From Deltaproteobacteria bacterium (lineage in GTDB: Bacteria; Myxococcota_A; Polyangia; JAAYKL01): 47,166 nucleotides of DNA. A model generated the notes under the pieces. It was not told where the DNA came from. It did no database searches and was given only the letters and a program-made list of their open reading frames with translations. Location of the stretch: NCBI GenBank assembly GCA_030595125.1, contig JAUVDV010000044.1:1-47166 (forward strand), written 5' to 3'. Each line of letters begins with the position of its first letter. Position 1 is the first letter of the stretch. Position numbers and translations under genes: made by a program. Below are positions 8,458 through 15,890 of this stretch, piece after piece.

Positions 8458-8850
8458 ATGCAATTGGACCCCGAAGTCTTCGAAATAGTTTTTCCATTTT
8501 GGATTCGCGCCTTCGGGTTCACCCTGGCGATAGAGATCCCCATTTTTGTGCTGGTGGGACGTTTCGGTTCTTTAAAAAAAAATAGAATTCCCATCTGGCG
8601 ACTTGCTCTCGCCGGCGCCGCCGGAAGCATAGTAACCCACCCCCTCTTGTGGTTTGTCTGGCCCCAACTTATTTCGGACTACACGGTGTACATTGTGAGC
8701 GGCGAGTTGATCATCGCAATAGCGGAATCGTTTTCGTTTTGGTTGATCGCCCGTCCGATAAGGATGAAAACAGCTGTTGCGGCTTCGTTTATCGCCAATG
8801 CGATCAGCTATGGCGGAGGGTATCTTTTGGGCAGCATCACCGGTTTATAA
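8458..8850 (+). CDS. Small four-helix integral membrane protein
   Basis: I do not assign a named family. The 130-residue protein is almost entirely four hydrophobic segments (about 12-34, 45-68, 76-97, 103-127). Polar residues lie within or at the edges of the helices: E26 before P28, T60-H61-P62 with W65, E83 and E90 in the third helix, and N114 in the fourth. Such buried His and Glu residues suggest an enzyme, metal site or transporter rather than a plain anchor. It follows the CTERM-tailed protein by 16 bases on the same strand, with CGGAG before its ATG. A role in processing or anchoring that protein is a guess from position; it is shorter than known CPBP myxosortases and lacks their E-E-x-x-x-R motif. 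Confidence 0.75.
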   Translation: MQLDPEVFEIVFPFWIRAFGFTLAIEIPIFVLVGRFGSLKKNRIPIWRLALAGAAGSIVTHPLLWFVWPQLISDYTVYIVSGELIIAIAESFSFWLIARPIRMKTAVAASFIANAISYGGGYLLGSITGL

Positions 8851-8873
8851 AAAGAGAACTCATTTTTCGCCAA

Positions 8874-10205
8874 ATGACTGAGCACCGCAAGATTATCGAC
8901 GATCTCATCTCCTGCGCTCTTGGATCAGTGGATCCTGGCGAAGCGGTTCGTGACAATCTCTCGATCAGCGGCCACAGCCTTTTGGTCGAAGACAGGGAAT
9001 ACGATCTTCGCGATATCAAGAGAATCAAAGTCGTCGGCGCGGGCAAGGCCGCGGCCCCCATGGCTCGCGCAGTCGGAGATGTCCTCCTGGACAGGGTCGA
9101 CGGCGGCCTGATCATTGTGAAGCACGGTCATGACAGCCCGGCCTCGGATCTCTCACCTGTAGAGCTGGTCTGTGCGAGCCACCCGGTTCCGGAGGCGAGC
9201 GGCGTGCTGGCTACCGGGCGAATAATGACCCTCGCGGGGGATCTGCATCGAGAAGATCTCCTCGTGACCGTCATCTCCGGTGGTTGCTCCGCGCTGCTTG
9301 TGTCTCCGGCTCCCGGCATCTCCCTCGAAGACAAGCAGGCAGTCATCCGCGTCCTGCTCGAATCCGGGGCGTCCATCCAACAGATCAACACTGTTCGCAA
9401 ACACCTCTCTTCGATCAAGGGCGGTCTACTCGCGCAAGCGGCCTTCCCCGCTCGAACCATCTCCCTGATTGTGTCGGATGTGGTTGGCGACGCTCCGGAC
9501 ACAATCGGTTCCGGCCCGACCGCGCCGGACCCGACAACCTTCGCTGAAGCGATGCACGTGCTCACCGACTTCAACCTTGTAAGCCGCGTTCCGCACTCCG
9601 TCATCGAACGGCTCGAAAAGGGCGCCGCTGGAGATCATCGCGAGACACCGACCGACGACGACCCGTGTTTCCGCAACGTCCAGAATATCGTTATTCGATC
9701 AGGCCGGCACGCGGCGAACGCGGTTGCGAAGGAAGCGACCAATCACGGTTTCAACGCCGTGATCGTGGAGACCCCGCTGGAGGGGTCGGCCCGTGACGCC
9801 GGATCGATGATCGCGTCATTGGCGAGGGCGATGGTCGAATCGGGGCGCCCGGAACGTCGTCCGGCGTGTCTCGTTTTTTTTGGAGAGACCACTGTCAACG
9901 TGACCGGCGACGGGCGGGGCGGCCGCAATCAGGAACTGGCCCTTGCCGCGGCCATCGCCATCGACGGTTTGCAAGGTGTTACCATCACCACCCTCGCCAC
10001 AGATGGGCAGGACGGTCCGACGGATGCGGCGGGGGCGCTCGTCGACTCTCGAACGATTCAACACGCTCGCAAGCTGGGCATGGATCCCGAGCGATACCTG
10101 GCGAACAACGACGCGTATACGTTCTTCGACGCGCTAGACGGTCTGATACGGACCGGCAACACCCTCACAAATGTAGCTGACCTCGCTTTTGTGTTGGTTG
10201 AGTAA
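8874..10205 (+). CDS. Glycerate 2-kinase (DUF4147/MOFRL family)
   Basis: The protein (443 residues) fits the GckA/TtuD-type kinases, which phosphorylate D-glycerate to 2-phosphoglycerate using ATP in the cytoplasm. The N-terminal DUF4147 domain shows V-V-G-A-G-K-A-A-A-P-M-A and V-I-S-G-G-C-S-A-L-L; the linker has V-S-D-V-V-G-D; the C-terminal MOFRL domain shows G-D-G-R-G-G-R-N-Q-E-L-A and T-D-G-Q-D-G-P-T-D-A-A-G. The frame is open upstream to 8649 but overlaps the membrane protein, so ATG 8874 is used; its ribosome binding site is weak. With the hydroxyacid dehydrogenase at 41618 it could form a glyoxylate/hydroxypyruvate-to-glycerate route, but the genes are far apart. Confidence 0.9.
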   Translation: MTEHRKIIDDLISCALGSVDPGEAVRDNLSISGHSLLVEDREYDLRDIKRIKVVGAGKAAAPMARAVGDVLLDRVDGGLIIVKHGHDSPASDLSPVELVCASHPVPEASGVLATGRIMTLAGDLHREDLLVTVISGGCSALLVSPAPGISLEDKQAVIRVLLESGASIQQINTVRKHLSSIKGGLLAQAAFPARTISLIVSDVVGDAPDTIGSGPTAPDPTTFAEAMHVLTDFNLVSRVPHSVIERLEKGAAGDHRETPTDDDPCFRNVQNIVIRSGRHAANAVAKEATNHGFNAVIVETPLEGSARDAGSMIASLARAMVESGRPERRPACLVFFGETTVNVTGDGRGGRNQELALAAAIAIDGLQGVTITTLATDGQDGPTDAAGALVDSRTIQHARKLGMDPERYLANNDAYTFFDALDGLIRTGNTLTNVADLAFVLVE

Positions 10206-10253
10206 ACCTTGAGGTAAACTGCTCGTGAAAGTCCCCGCACCTGTTCGAATGTG

Positions 10254-10277
10254 ACCATCGCAAAACGATGGTACAAT
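10254..10277 (+). promoter_or_regulatory. Palindrome abutting a -10-like box upstream of the radical SAM gene
   Basis: ACCATCG-CAAAA-CGATGGT (10254-10272) is a perfect seven-pair inverted repeat. TACAAT at 10272-10277 resembles a sigma-70 -10 box and overlaps its last base; no convincing -35 box is present. The site is about 40 bases before the ATG at 10313. It could be an operator. As a terminator for the kinase gene it is weak, because the five-T run starts eight bases after the stem. Confidence 0.4.
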
Positions 10278-10312
10278 GAGTTTTTGGCTCTCTTACAAAG
10301 GAGAGTGCACAT

Positions 10313-12388
10313 ATGAAAAACAGAATCTCTGTCGCTTTAGTGACATCATCACCAAACAACGCCGAGAGCCTGGCCCTGCAGTATGTGGCAACTTCTGTTG
10401 AGAAAGCGGGCCACACTGCCGGTGTGTCGACTTTCAGAGGAGTTTCCGAGCTGGAAAGTGTGGCGCGCCGAATTGTTGACGCAACCCCTGAATTGCTCGG
10501 CGTTTCAATTCAGTCGGGCGTAGCCGCCATTGATAACCTGGCGTTTATCAATCGGGTGCGGGCGCTGGGCTACTCGGGTCACATCACCTGCGGAGGAACC
10601 TTTGCCACCATTTGCAGGCGACGGCTCTTCGATCAGTGCCGGCACATAGACAGCATCATTCGCCACGACGGAGAGATCCCCATTGCGTTTCTGGCAAACG
10701 CCATCGCGAACGACGAAGGGTTTGACTCGTTGCCGGGAGTCTCAACCATGTATGGCGACGGTCTGCCTGCGCCCGTCGGAAATCGAACTCATCTGGACGT
10801 CAGGCCGACACGGCAGTTCAGGAAACTCTACGCCGGCGTCCCGTCTGCGGAGATATCAGCTGTTCGGGGTTGTTTCGGCAATTGCAGCTACTGCGGACTG
10901 AAAGCTCTCAGACGTGAAGCTACTTACGAAGCCAGACAGTGCGGCATGAGTACCATGGAAATATCATCTGCCGGCGTGGGCCGCATAAGGCGCAGAAAGA
11001 TAGACTCCGTGGCAGATGAGATGGCTTATCTGTATCACGAAAAAGAAGTGCGATTCTTTCATCTTGTAGATGAAAACCACCTGCCCGGAGACTCATCCGA
11101 GGCCGCCAGGGTGTTGAACGATCTTAGCGATGCACTGGATGCCAGAGGGGTCCGCGACCGCGCGGTTAACCTCATGCTCCGGGCTGACGCCGCGACACAA
11201 CCGGTTTGTGAGGCACTGGATCGGCTGGGCCTTGTCCGCTGCCTGCTGGGAGTGGAGTCCACTACCGACGAAGGTCTGAAGAAGCTCGGGCGGGGCAACG
11301 GGACGTCGGTCAACACAATGGCTATGCACAACCTCGAACAAAGAAACATAGCCTTCCACTTCAACGTTCTGCTGATCACCCCGGACTCCACTATCGACTC
11401 CATATGGTGCGAGGTGGAGGGTCTTCGTGAAGTAAGAGGAGGGCTGCTGGACCCGTTCGCCCTGGAAGTTTACGAGGGAACAACCGTCTTTGAGGAGCTT
11501 CGCAAGACAGGTAGGCTGGAGGGCGGGCCCATGCTGTGGCACTACCGGCTGCAGGAGCCTGCGGCAAAGAGGTTCGCGCAGCTCTTTTACAGGATAAAAC
11601 GGGACGTGTTCGCAAAGGTGAACATGACCGCGTATGGATACGAAGTTCTCGGCGCTCTCGCGGTAGCAAAACGCCTCAAGCTCCTGAAGGACGATTCAGC
11701 ACAGATTGATGCCCTGGCGTCAGCGTTGATAAAAAAGCACAACGACCTCTGGATCAGTATTCTTGAGTCGACGCGAGTTCACGCCGTCTCAGATTCAGAC
11801 GAGGAGACCATCCATGGGTTTCTCGAAGAAACCGGACTCTCCGCTGCCCGCCTGGTGCTCGAGCTGAAACACCTGGAAACCATGGTTGAGCAGGGCTGCC
11901 GAAGACGCCTGAAGAGTGAGATATATTACCCGAGCGCCGCAGCCGCGGTGGCGATGTCACTTTCAATACTCTGCGGCTCTGCCTGCGTATCATGCAATCA
12001 CGTTGGTCCTGGAAACGACGCCGGTCCGGATACTTCAGTTGATGACACTGATACGACGACCGACACCGACACAGATACCGAGACAGACACCGACACCGAA
12101 ACAGACACTTATACGTGTTCGGAGCAGGAGACCAGGGAGGAAGGCTGGGGAGCCGTCAACACCGCAATTGACGCAGGATGTGACAACATCTGTGATCAGG
12201 GCGAAATGTTTGAGTACAGGCTGATTCTCGACGAAGAAGGTCACATGATCGACATGGAACGTGAGGACGGCATTCCCATCGATCAGGAGCTGATCGACTG
12301 CTACATCGCGGCCCTGGAGGGGCAGACCTTTCCCTGCATGGCAGAGCGTGATCACTTCTGGCTGTGGTGCGGAGTTCTACTATCCTGA
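10313..12388 (+). CDS. B12-binding-type radical SAM protein with a lipoprotein-like C-terminal extension
   Basis: Residues 1-170 look like a cobalamin-binding-type Rossmann domain, but I see no D-x-H-x-x-G cobalamin ligand motif. The radical SAM core follows, with C-F-G-N-C-S-Y-C (Cys 187, 191, 194) and a typical barrel; its substrate is unknown. The helical part ends near 535. Then, in the same frame, come a basic patch (R-R-R-L-K), a hydrophobic segment (about 541-557) with Cys 554, 558 and 561, a Thr/Asp linker (about 571-601), and a 90-residue domain with six Cys. The last domain resembles the TonB-C/AgmX fold (R-L-I-L-D-E-E-G-H ... C-Y-I-A-A-L ... F-P-C). The ATG follows AAAGGAGAG. An internal in-frame ATG at 11882 could also start the tail as a separate 168-residue lipoprotein. 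No frame break is seen. Confidence 0.85.
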   Translation: MKNRISVALVTSSPNNAESLALQYVATSVEKAGHTAGVSTFRGVSELESVARRIVDATPELLGVSIQSGVAAIDNLAFINRVRALGYSGHITCGGTFATICRRRLFDQCRHIDSIIRHDGEIPIAFLANAIANDEGFDSLPGVSTMYGDGLPAPVGNRTHLDVRPTRQFRKLYAGVPSAEISAVRGCFGNCSYCGLKALRREATYEARQCGMSTMEISSAGVGRIRRRKIDSVADEMAYLYHEKEVRFFHLVDENHLPGDSSEAARVLNDLSDALDARGVRDRAVNLMLRADAATQPVCEALDRLGLVRCLLGVESTTDEGLKKLGRGNGTSVNTMAMHNLEQRNIAFHFNVLLITPDSTIDSIWCEVEGLREVRGGLLDPFALEVYEGTTVFEELRKTGRLEGGPMLWHYRLQEPAAKRFAQLFYRIKRDVFAKVNMTAYGYEVLGALAVAKRLKLLKDDSAQIDALASALIKKHNDLWISILESTRVHAVSDSDEETIHGFLEETGLSAARLVLELKHLETMVEQGCRRRLKSEIYYPSAAAAVAMSLSILCGSACVSCNHVGPGNDAGPDTSVDDTDTTTDTDTDTETDTDTETDTYTCSEQETREEGWGAVNTAIDAGCDNICDQGEMFEYRLILDEEGHMIDMEREDGIPIDQELIDCYIAALEGQTFPCMAERDHFWLWCGVLLS
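12023..12115 (+). repeat. Thr/Asp linker repeat inside the radical SAM gene
   Basis: Repeated ACN-GAY codon pairs encode an alternating Thr-Asp/Thr-Glu linker of about 30 residues. Similar Asp/Thr linkers follow the lipid anchor in the lipoproteins at 24963, 32459 and 33870, and one precedes the sorting tail of the protein at 7764. Confidence 0.8.
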
Positions 12389-12422
12389 GCTGCGGAATTC
12401 GTGCGGTGCTGACTTCTCTGTA

Positions 12423-13160
12423 CTAGACGCCTATGAACAGGCGGTTTCCGAAATTCCGCTCCATGCCCGCATCGAAGATCTTGTTCGCAGAAGTTTCTAT
12501 GTCGTACTCCACGCGTTTGAACTCGAAGACTCGGGACTCGGTGTCGAAGATGGTGTAGCTCGCCCGGTTGTCGTAATCCCGCGGCTGCCCCACCGAGCCT
12601 ACCGAGATAATGTACTTGCGCTCCTGGTCAACGACGAAGGTACGATCGGAGATTTCATCCACGGTTCGGTTCGTCAGCGCGAACACACGGCACAGGTGCG
12701 AGTGTCCGATGAAAGTGATCTGGTCGAGCTGGTCAAAGTAGGAGAGCAACCCGTAGGCCTGTTCCAGCGCAAAGATGTAGTCGAACTCCTTTTCGTCGAC
12801 CGGAGATCCGTGACAGAGCTTGATCCCGAGATCGGGGTAAGCGCGCGAATAGGGGAGGGAGCCTAACCATTCTTTGTTTTCTTCGGTGAGCATCGAACTG
12901 TGGAGATCCAGGACCTTTCGGGCGGCGTCGTAATAATACGAGTAATCCATGAGCCCGCTCACGGCGGCATCGTGATTTCCGAGCACCACCTCATTGGTGA
13001 GATTTCTCATGAGGGTCACGCACTCGTTCGGGCTCGCGCCGTATCCGACCAGATCACCGGCGAATAGCAGCTGATCGATGTTCTCGTCGGCGTACATTGA
13101 CGCAACGACCTGCAAGGCCTCCAAGTTTCCGTGAACATCACTGAAAATACCCAAACGCAT
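12423..13160 (-). CDS. Calcineurin-like metallophosphoesterase (YfcE/MJ0936 type)
   Basis: A cytoplasmic phosphodiesterase or phosphatase of the calcineurin-like superfamily; the substrate is not known. The 245-residue protein shows the two-metal motifs in order: D-x-H in F-S-D-V-H-G-N (residues 6-12), G-D-L-V-G-Y-G, G-N-H-D, C-H-G-S and G-H-S-H. The G-D-L-V-G-Y-G-A-S-P-N-E-C stretch is typical of the branch often annotated as metallophosphatase family proteins. The start at 13160 has GGGAAGG just upstream and begins directly with M-R-L-G-I-F-S-D; the open frame to 13214 adds an unlikely Cys/Arg-rich leader. It is convergent with the radical SAM gene and 78 bases downstream of the CpXC-like gene on the same strand. 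Confidence 0.9.
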   Translation of the reverse strand: MRLGIFSDVHGNLEALQVVASMYADENIDQLLFAGDLVGYGASPNECVTLMRNLTNEVVLGNHDAAVSGLMDYSYYYDAARKVLDLHSSMLTEENKEWLGSLPYSRAYPDLGIKLCHGSPVDEKEFDYIFALEQAYGLLSYFDQLDQITFIGHSHLCRVFALTNRTVDEISDRTFVVDQERKYIISVGSVGQPRDYDNRASYTIFDTESRVFEFKRVEYDIETSANKIFDAGMERNFGNRLFIGV

Positions 13161-13238
13161 GTCAACCTTCCCTAAGAAGCGGGATCTATACTTGCAGCGC
13201 GAGCAGTTGTCCACTGTCGCATCGCCGTTGCGATCCCA

Positions 13239-13943
13239 TTATCCACCGTCGACGTCATCATCATCGTCATCATCATCAAGAGACATCATGTCGACGAAAT
13301 CCACATCTTCGGTGTTCTCCGAATCAGTGGATTCCTTGAAGGTGCCCACGCGGTTGCCTCGTGGAGAGGCTGCGATGCTGTCGTCTTGCAGCCAATCGTC
13401 GTCGGATGGCAGGTCCTGCTCACTGTTTGCTTCGGGGTCTACTGGGGGTATCGATGTAGACGACACCCGTTCAGGCTCGTTAAGATCCGCGAACGCTTCG
13501 TGTATCCTCGGAACAAGGGACATGACGCTCGGTCCGGGGTCGGCTTCGTCGTTGTCCTCGCCCTCTTCGCCCAACCACGCCTCGAGCGCGTTGACGCCGA
13601 CGACGATCTGGAAATGCGCGAAGTAAACGGGGATCTCCCCCGGATCTCCGGCGGCTATCTTGCCGGCTATGTCCGCCTTGATCTCCAGACAACGATGTGC
13701 GAGCAGCTCCGGCACAAATACGGCAAGTCGTTCTCGCCCGGGGTTGTCAACGACAATAGGTTCCGCGAGCGGCCATACTGCGCCGCAGGTGGGGCATCGG
13801 ACAAGCTGCGTCCCACCCTCTACCAGCGTTTCCAGATTTTTGGGCGTGTCGTCTATGTTTACCGCGACAAGATACTGAACCAGGAAGGTATGCCCCCTGG
13901 GACATGTGCACCATGCCTTTCGTCTTTTGGTGGAGAGATCCAT
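13239..13943 (-). CDS. CpXC-like zinc-binding protein with acidic tail
   Basis: The first 90 residues resemble the CpXC domain: C-T-C-P-R-G-H near the N-terminus, an L-V-E-G-G-T-Q-L-V-R-C-P-T-C-G segment and a following V-x-x-P-E-L-L region. Four cysteines could bind zinc. From about residue 135 the protein is acidic and low in complexity, ending in a run of eight Asp. This may be a disordered tail that binds cations or basic partners. Function is unknown; CpXC proteins are cytoplasmic and uncharacterised. The 234-residue frame starts at an ATG without a strong ribosome binding site. The phosphoesterase gene lies downstream on the same strand, so they may be co-transcribed. Confidence 0.7.
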   Translation of the reverse strand: MDLSTKRRKAWCTCPRGHTFLVQYLVAVNIDDTPKNLETLVEGGTQLVRCPTCGAVWPLAEPIVVDNPGRERLAVFVPELLAHRCLEIKADIAGKIAAGDPGEIPVYFAHFQIVVGVNALEAWLGEEGEDNDEADPGPSVMSLVPRIHEAFADLNEPERVSSTSIPPVDPEANSEQDLPSDDDWLQDDSIAASPRGNRVGTFKESTDSENTEDVDFVDMMSLDDDDDDDDVDGG

Positions 13944-14043
13944 TCAGCTTTCCGACGATTCTACAGTTTCTATCATTGTTATAAAACCTCCCCGCTTTTT
14001 ATCACGTAGGCAAAACGAACACAAAACAGATATATTCCGATCC

Positions 14044-14072
14044 TTGACAGCCCCAATAAAGACCGATAACAA
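14044..14072 (+). promoter_or_regulatory. Sigma-70-like promoter of tRNA-Gly
   Basis: A perfect -35 box TTGACA (14044-14049) is separated by 17 bases from TAACAA (14067-14072). Transcription would start around 14079, a few bases before the tRNA 5' end at 14085. It is the best promoter I see in the window. Confidence 0.7.
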
Positions 14073-14082
14073 CGCGGTCACC

Positions 14083-14159
<77 letters not shown>

Positions 14160-14163
14160 AAGG

Positions 14164-14191
14164 CCTCGGATTAGTCGTCCGGGGTTTTTTT
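14164..14191 (+). terminator. Intrinsic terminator after tRNA-Gly
   Basis: CCTCGG (14164-14169) and CCGGGG (14179-14184) form a six-pair stem with one G-T pair and a nine-base loop, followed at once by seven T. It ends two bases before the stop codon of the convergent polyferredoxin gene. On the minus strand the T run would not follow the stem, so it works for the tRNA only. Confidence 0.8.
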
Positions 14192-14192
14192 A

Positions 14193-15890
14193 TCAACTGT
14201 GTTCGGGTCGTTCTTTTTTTCTTGCCGGTTTGCCCAGGAGAAGCTGGTTGTCTCTCGAGCGGGACTCACCCGAGCACGTGACTCGTATGGCCGCCTTGTC
14301 ATGGACCGGGCAGACATACTCACAAGCCCCACAGCCGTTGCATTGCGAGGGATCCAGGTAGGGTACCTTGAGCTTCACTCGCCGACCGAGAACCTCCACC
14401 TCTTCCTCCTTCATCAAGATGGCCTTGGGCGAAGTGGGGCAGAACTCCTCGCATACTGTGCACGGGGTACCCATGGCCCAGGGGAGGCAGCGCCCGCGGT
14501 CAAAGAAGGCTGTGCCGATGCTCACCATCCGGGCGCCGTTCTTGCCGAGCTTTTCATTTTCGGATACACGGCGGATCGCGGCGGTCGGGCAGACTTGGCT
14601 GCAAAGCGTGCATGTAGGCTCGCAGTATCCGGTTGCGGGCACGAGGATGGGGGTCCACAAACCCTCGATCCCGGCTTCGTCAAGGGCTGGATGTAACGCG
14701 TTGTTGGGACAGATCTTCATGCACTGGCCACACCGGATACAACGCTTGATGAACTCCTTCTCGTCGACAGCGCCTGGGGGCCTGATGCGCGCCGGATCGG
14801 GTCGGCCCTCGACGGAACTGAGACCCCCCGTTCGCATGGCCGGAATCGTTGCAGCGCCGATCACCGCGCCCGCGATAACCGTTCTTCTCTTGAGATCGGG
14901 AAGAGCCTGCTCATCGCTTTTCTCACCGGCAAGCCGAAATGAGAGCGCGCCCTTGTCACAGACCGAGACGCAGTTCATGCAGAGATCGCACTCGGCTCTC
15001 TGCCACCTGTCCCCGGGACGAGGGGCTGCCGCGCCGGAACAATCGAGCTGGCATTTGCCGCACTGGTTGCAAAGGTCGTGGTCCTTGTGAAGCGCCAGCG
15101 CGCCGAAACGTCCGGAGACACCGAGCAACGCCCCCAGCGGACAAAGGGATCTGCACCAGAACCTGGGAATCCAACGATTGGCCGCCAGCACTACGATAAA
15201 CAACACGGAAATCAGCGTTCCGCTGCCGACAAGGAAACCGCGCTGGTACACGATAACTCCGTCAACCGCGTCGTAGGTAGCATCCGAAACATGCTGCAGC
15301 GCCGGTATGTTGGACTCCGCGAAGAGATCGATGGCGCCGCCGAAGATCCAGTTGAGCCATGGAAGCAGGGTGAGTGAGACCCCCCGCGTGGCAAGGGAAA
15401 TGGGATCGAACAGACCGCCGATCGCCGATCCGAACAGGGCCGCCACCAGAACGCCGGCCAGGATTACGTACTTGATTTTGTTGTAAGGGCGCGGCGAATT
15501 CCTGTCGATACGAGCCTTGCCGTGCCTGGTCTGGTGAATCTGGCTGGCCACATGGTTCATGGTTCCCATGGGACAGATCCAGCCGCAAAATCCCCGACCG
15601 AGGAACGCGGCGCTTCCGAGCACCAGGAGCCCGAAAATAAGCGCACCGGGAACAGTCCCGGTGGACAGGGCGACGATCAAGCCGATGAGAGGATCGATAT
15701 CCAGGAAGGCCTCCACCGGATAGGGCACCGATCCGGATGTGGCCGCATCGATTCCTGCTCCGGTCATGGCGGCGGTGGCGAGAATCAGAAAAAGAAAGAG
15801 GAGAAGGAAAATTGACTGAGTCACACGCCGAGCCCACCGGAGGCGCGTCCAGGTACCTGATACCTTTACTGTGTTCTCCGCTGTGGCCAT
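14193..15890 (-). CDS. Membrane polyferredoxin (NapH-like plus NapG-like fusion)
   Basis: An electron-transfer membrane protein of 565 residues. The N-terminal half is NapH/NosR-like: several membrane helices with the paired motifs C-G-W-I-C-P-M-G (about 102-109) and C-R-S-L-C-P-L-G (about 246-253), then ferredoxin motifs C-x2-C-x2-C-x3-C at about 274 and 301. A K-R-R-T-V-I-A-G-A-V segment (Arg 335-336) with a short hydrophobic stretch follows and looks like an internal Tat signal. The last 190 residues are NapG-like with at least four more 4Fe-4S motifs, probably periplasmic. The ATG at 15890 overlaps the stop of the DUF362 gene as TGATG, so the two are translationally coupled; a GTG at 15893 is the alternative. 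Electron donor and acceptor are unknown. Confidence 0.88.
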   Translation of the reverse strand: MATAENTVKVSGTWTRLRWARRVTQSIFLLLFLFLILATAAMTGAGIDAATSGSVPYPVEAFLDIDPLIGLIVALSTGTVPGALIFGLLVLGSAAFLGRGFCGWICPMGTMNHVASQIHQTRHGKARIDRNSPRPYNKIKYVILAGVLVAALFGSAIGGLFDPISLATRGVSLTLLPWLNWIFGGAIDLFAESNIPALQHVSDATYDAVDGVIVYQRGFLVGSGTLISVLFIVVLAANRWIPRFWCRSLCPLGALLGVSGRFGALALHKDHDLCNQCGKCQLDCSGAAAPRPGDRWQRAECDLCMNCVSVCDKGALSFRLAGEKSDEQALPDLKRRTVIAGAVIGAATIPAMRTGGLSSVEGRPDPARIRPPGAVDEKEFIKRCIRCGQCMKICPNNALHPALDEAGIEGLWTPILVPATGYCEPTCTLCSQVCPTAAIRRVSENEKLGKNGARMVSIGTAFFDRGRCLPWAMGTPCTVCEEFCPTSPKAILMKEEEVEVLGRRVKLKVPYLDPSQCNGCGACEYVCPVHDKAAIRVTCSGESRSRDNQLLLGKPARKKERPEHS

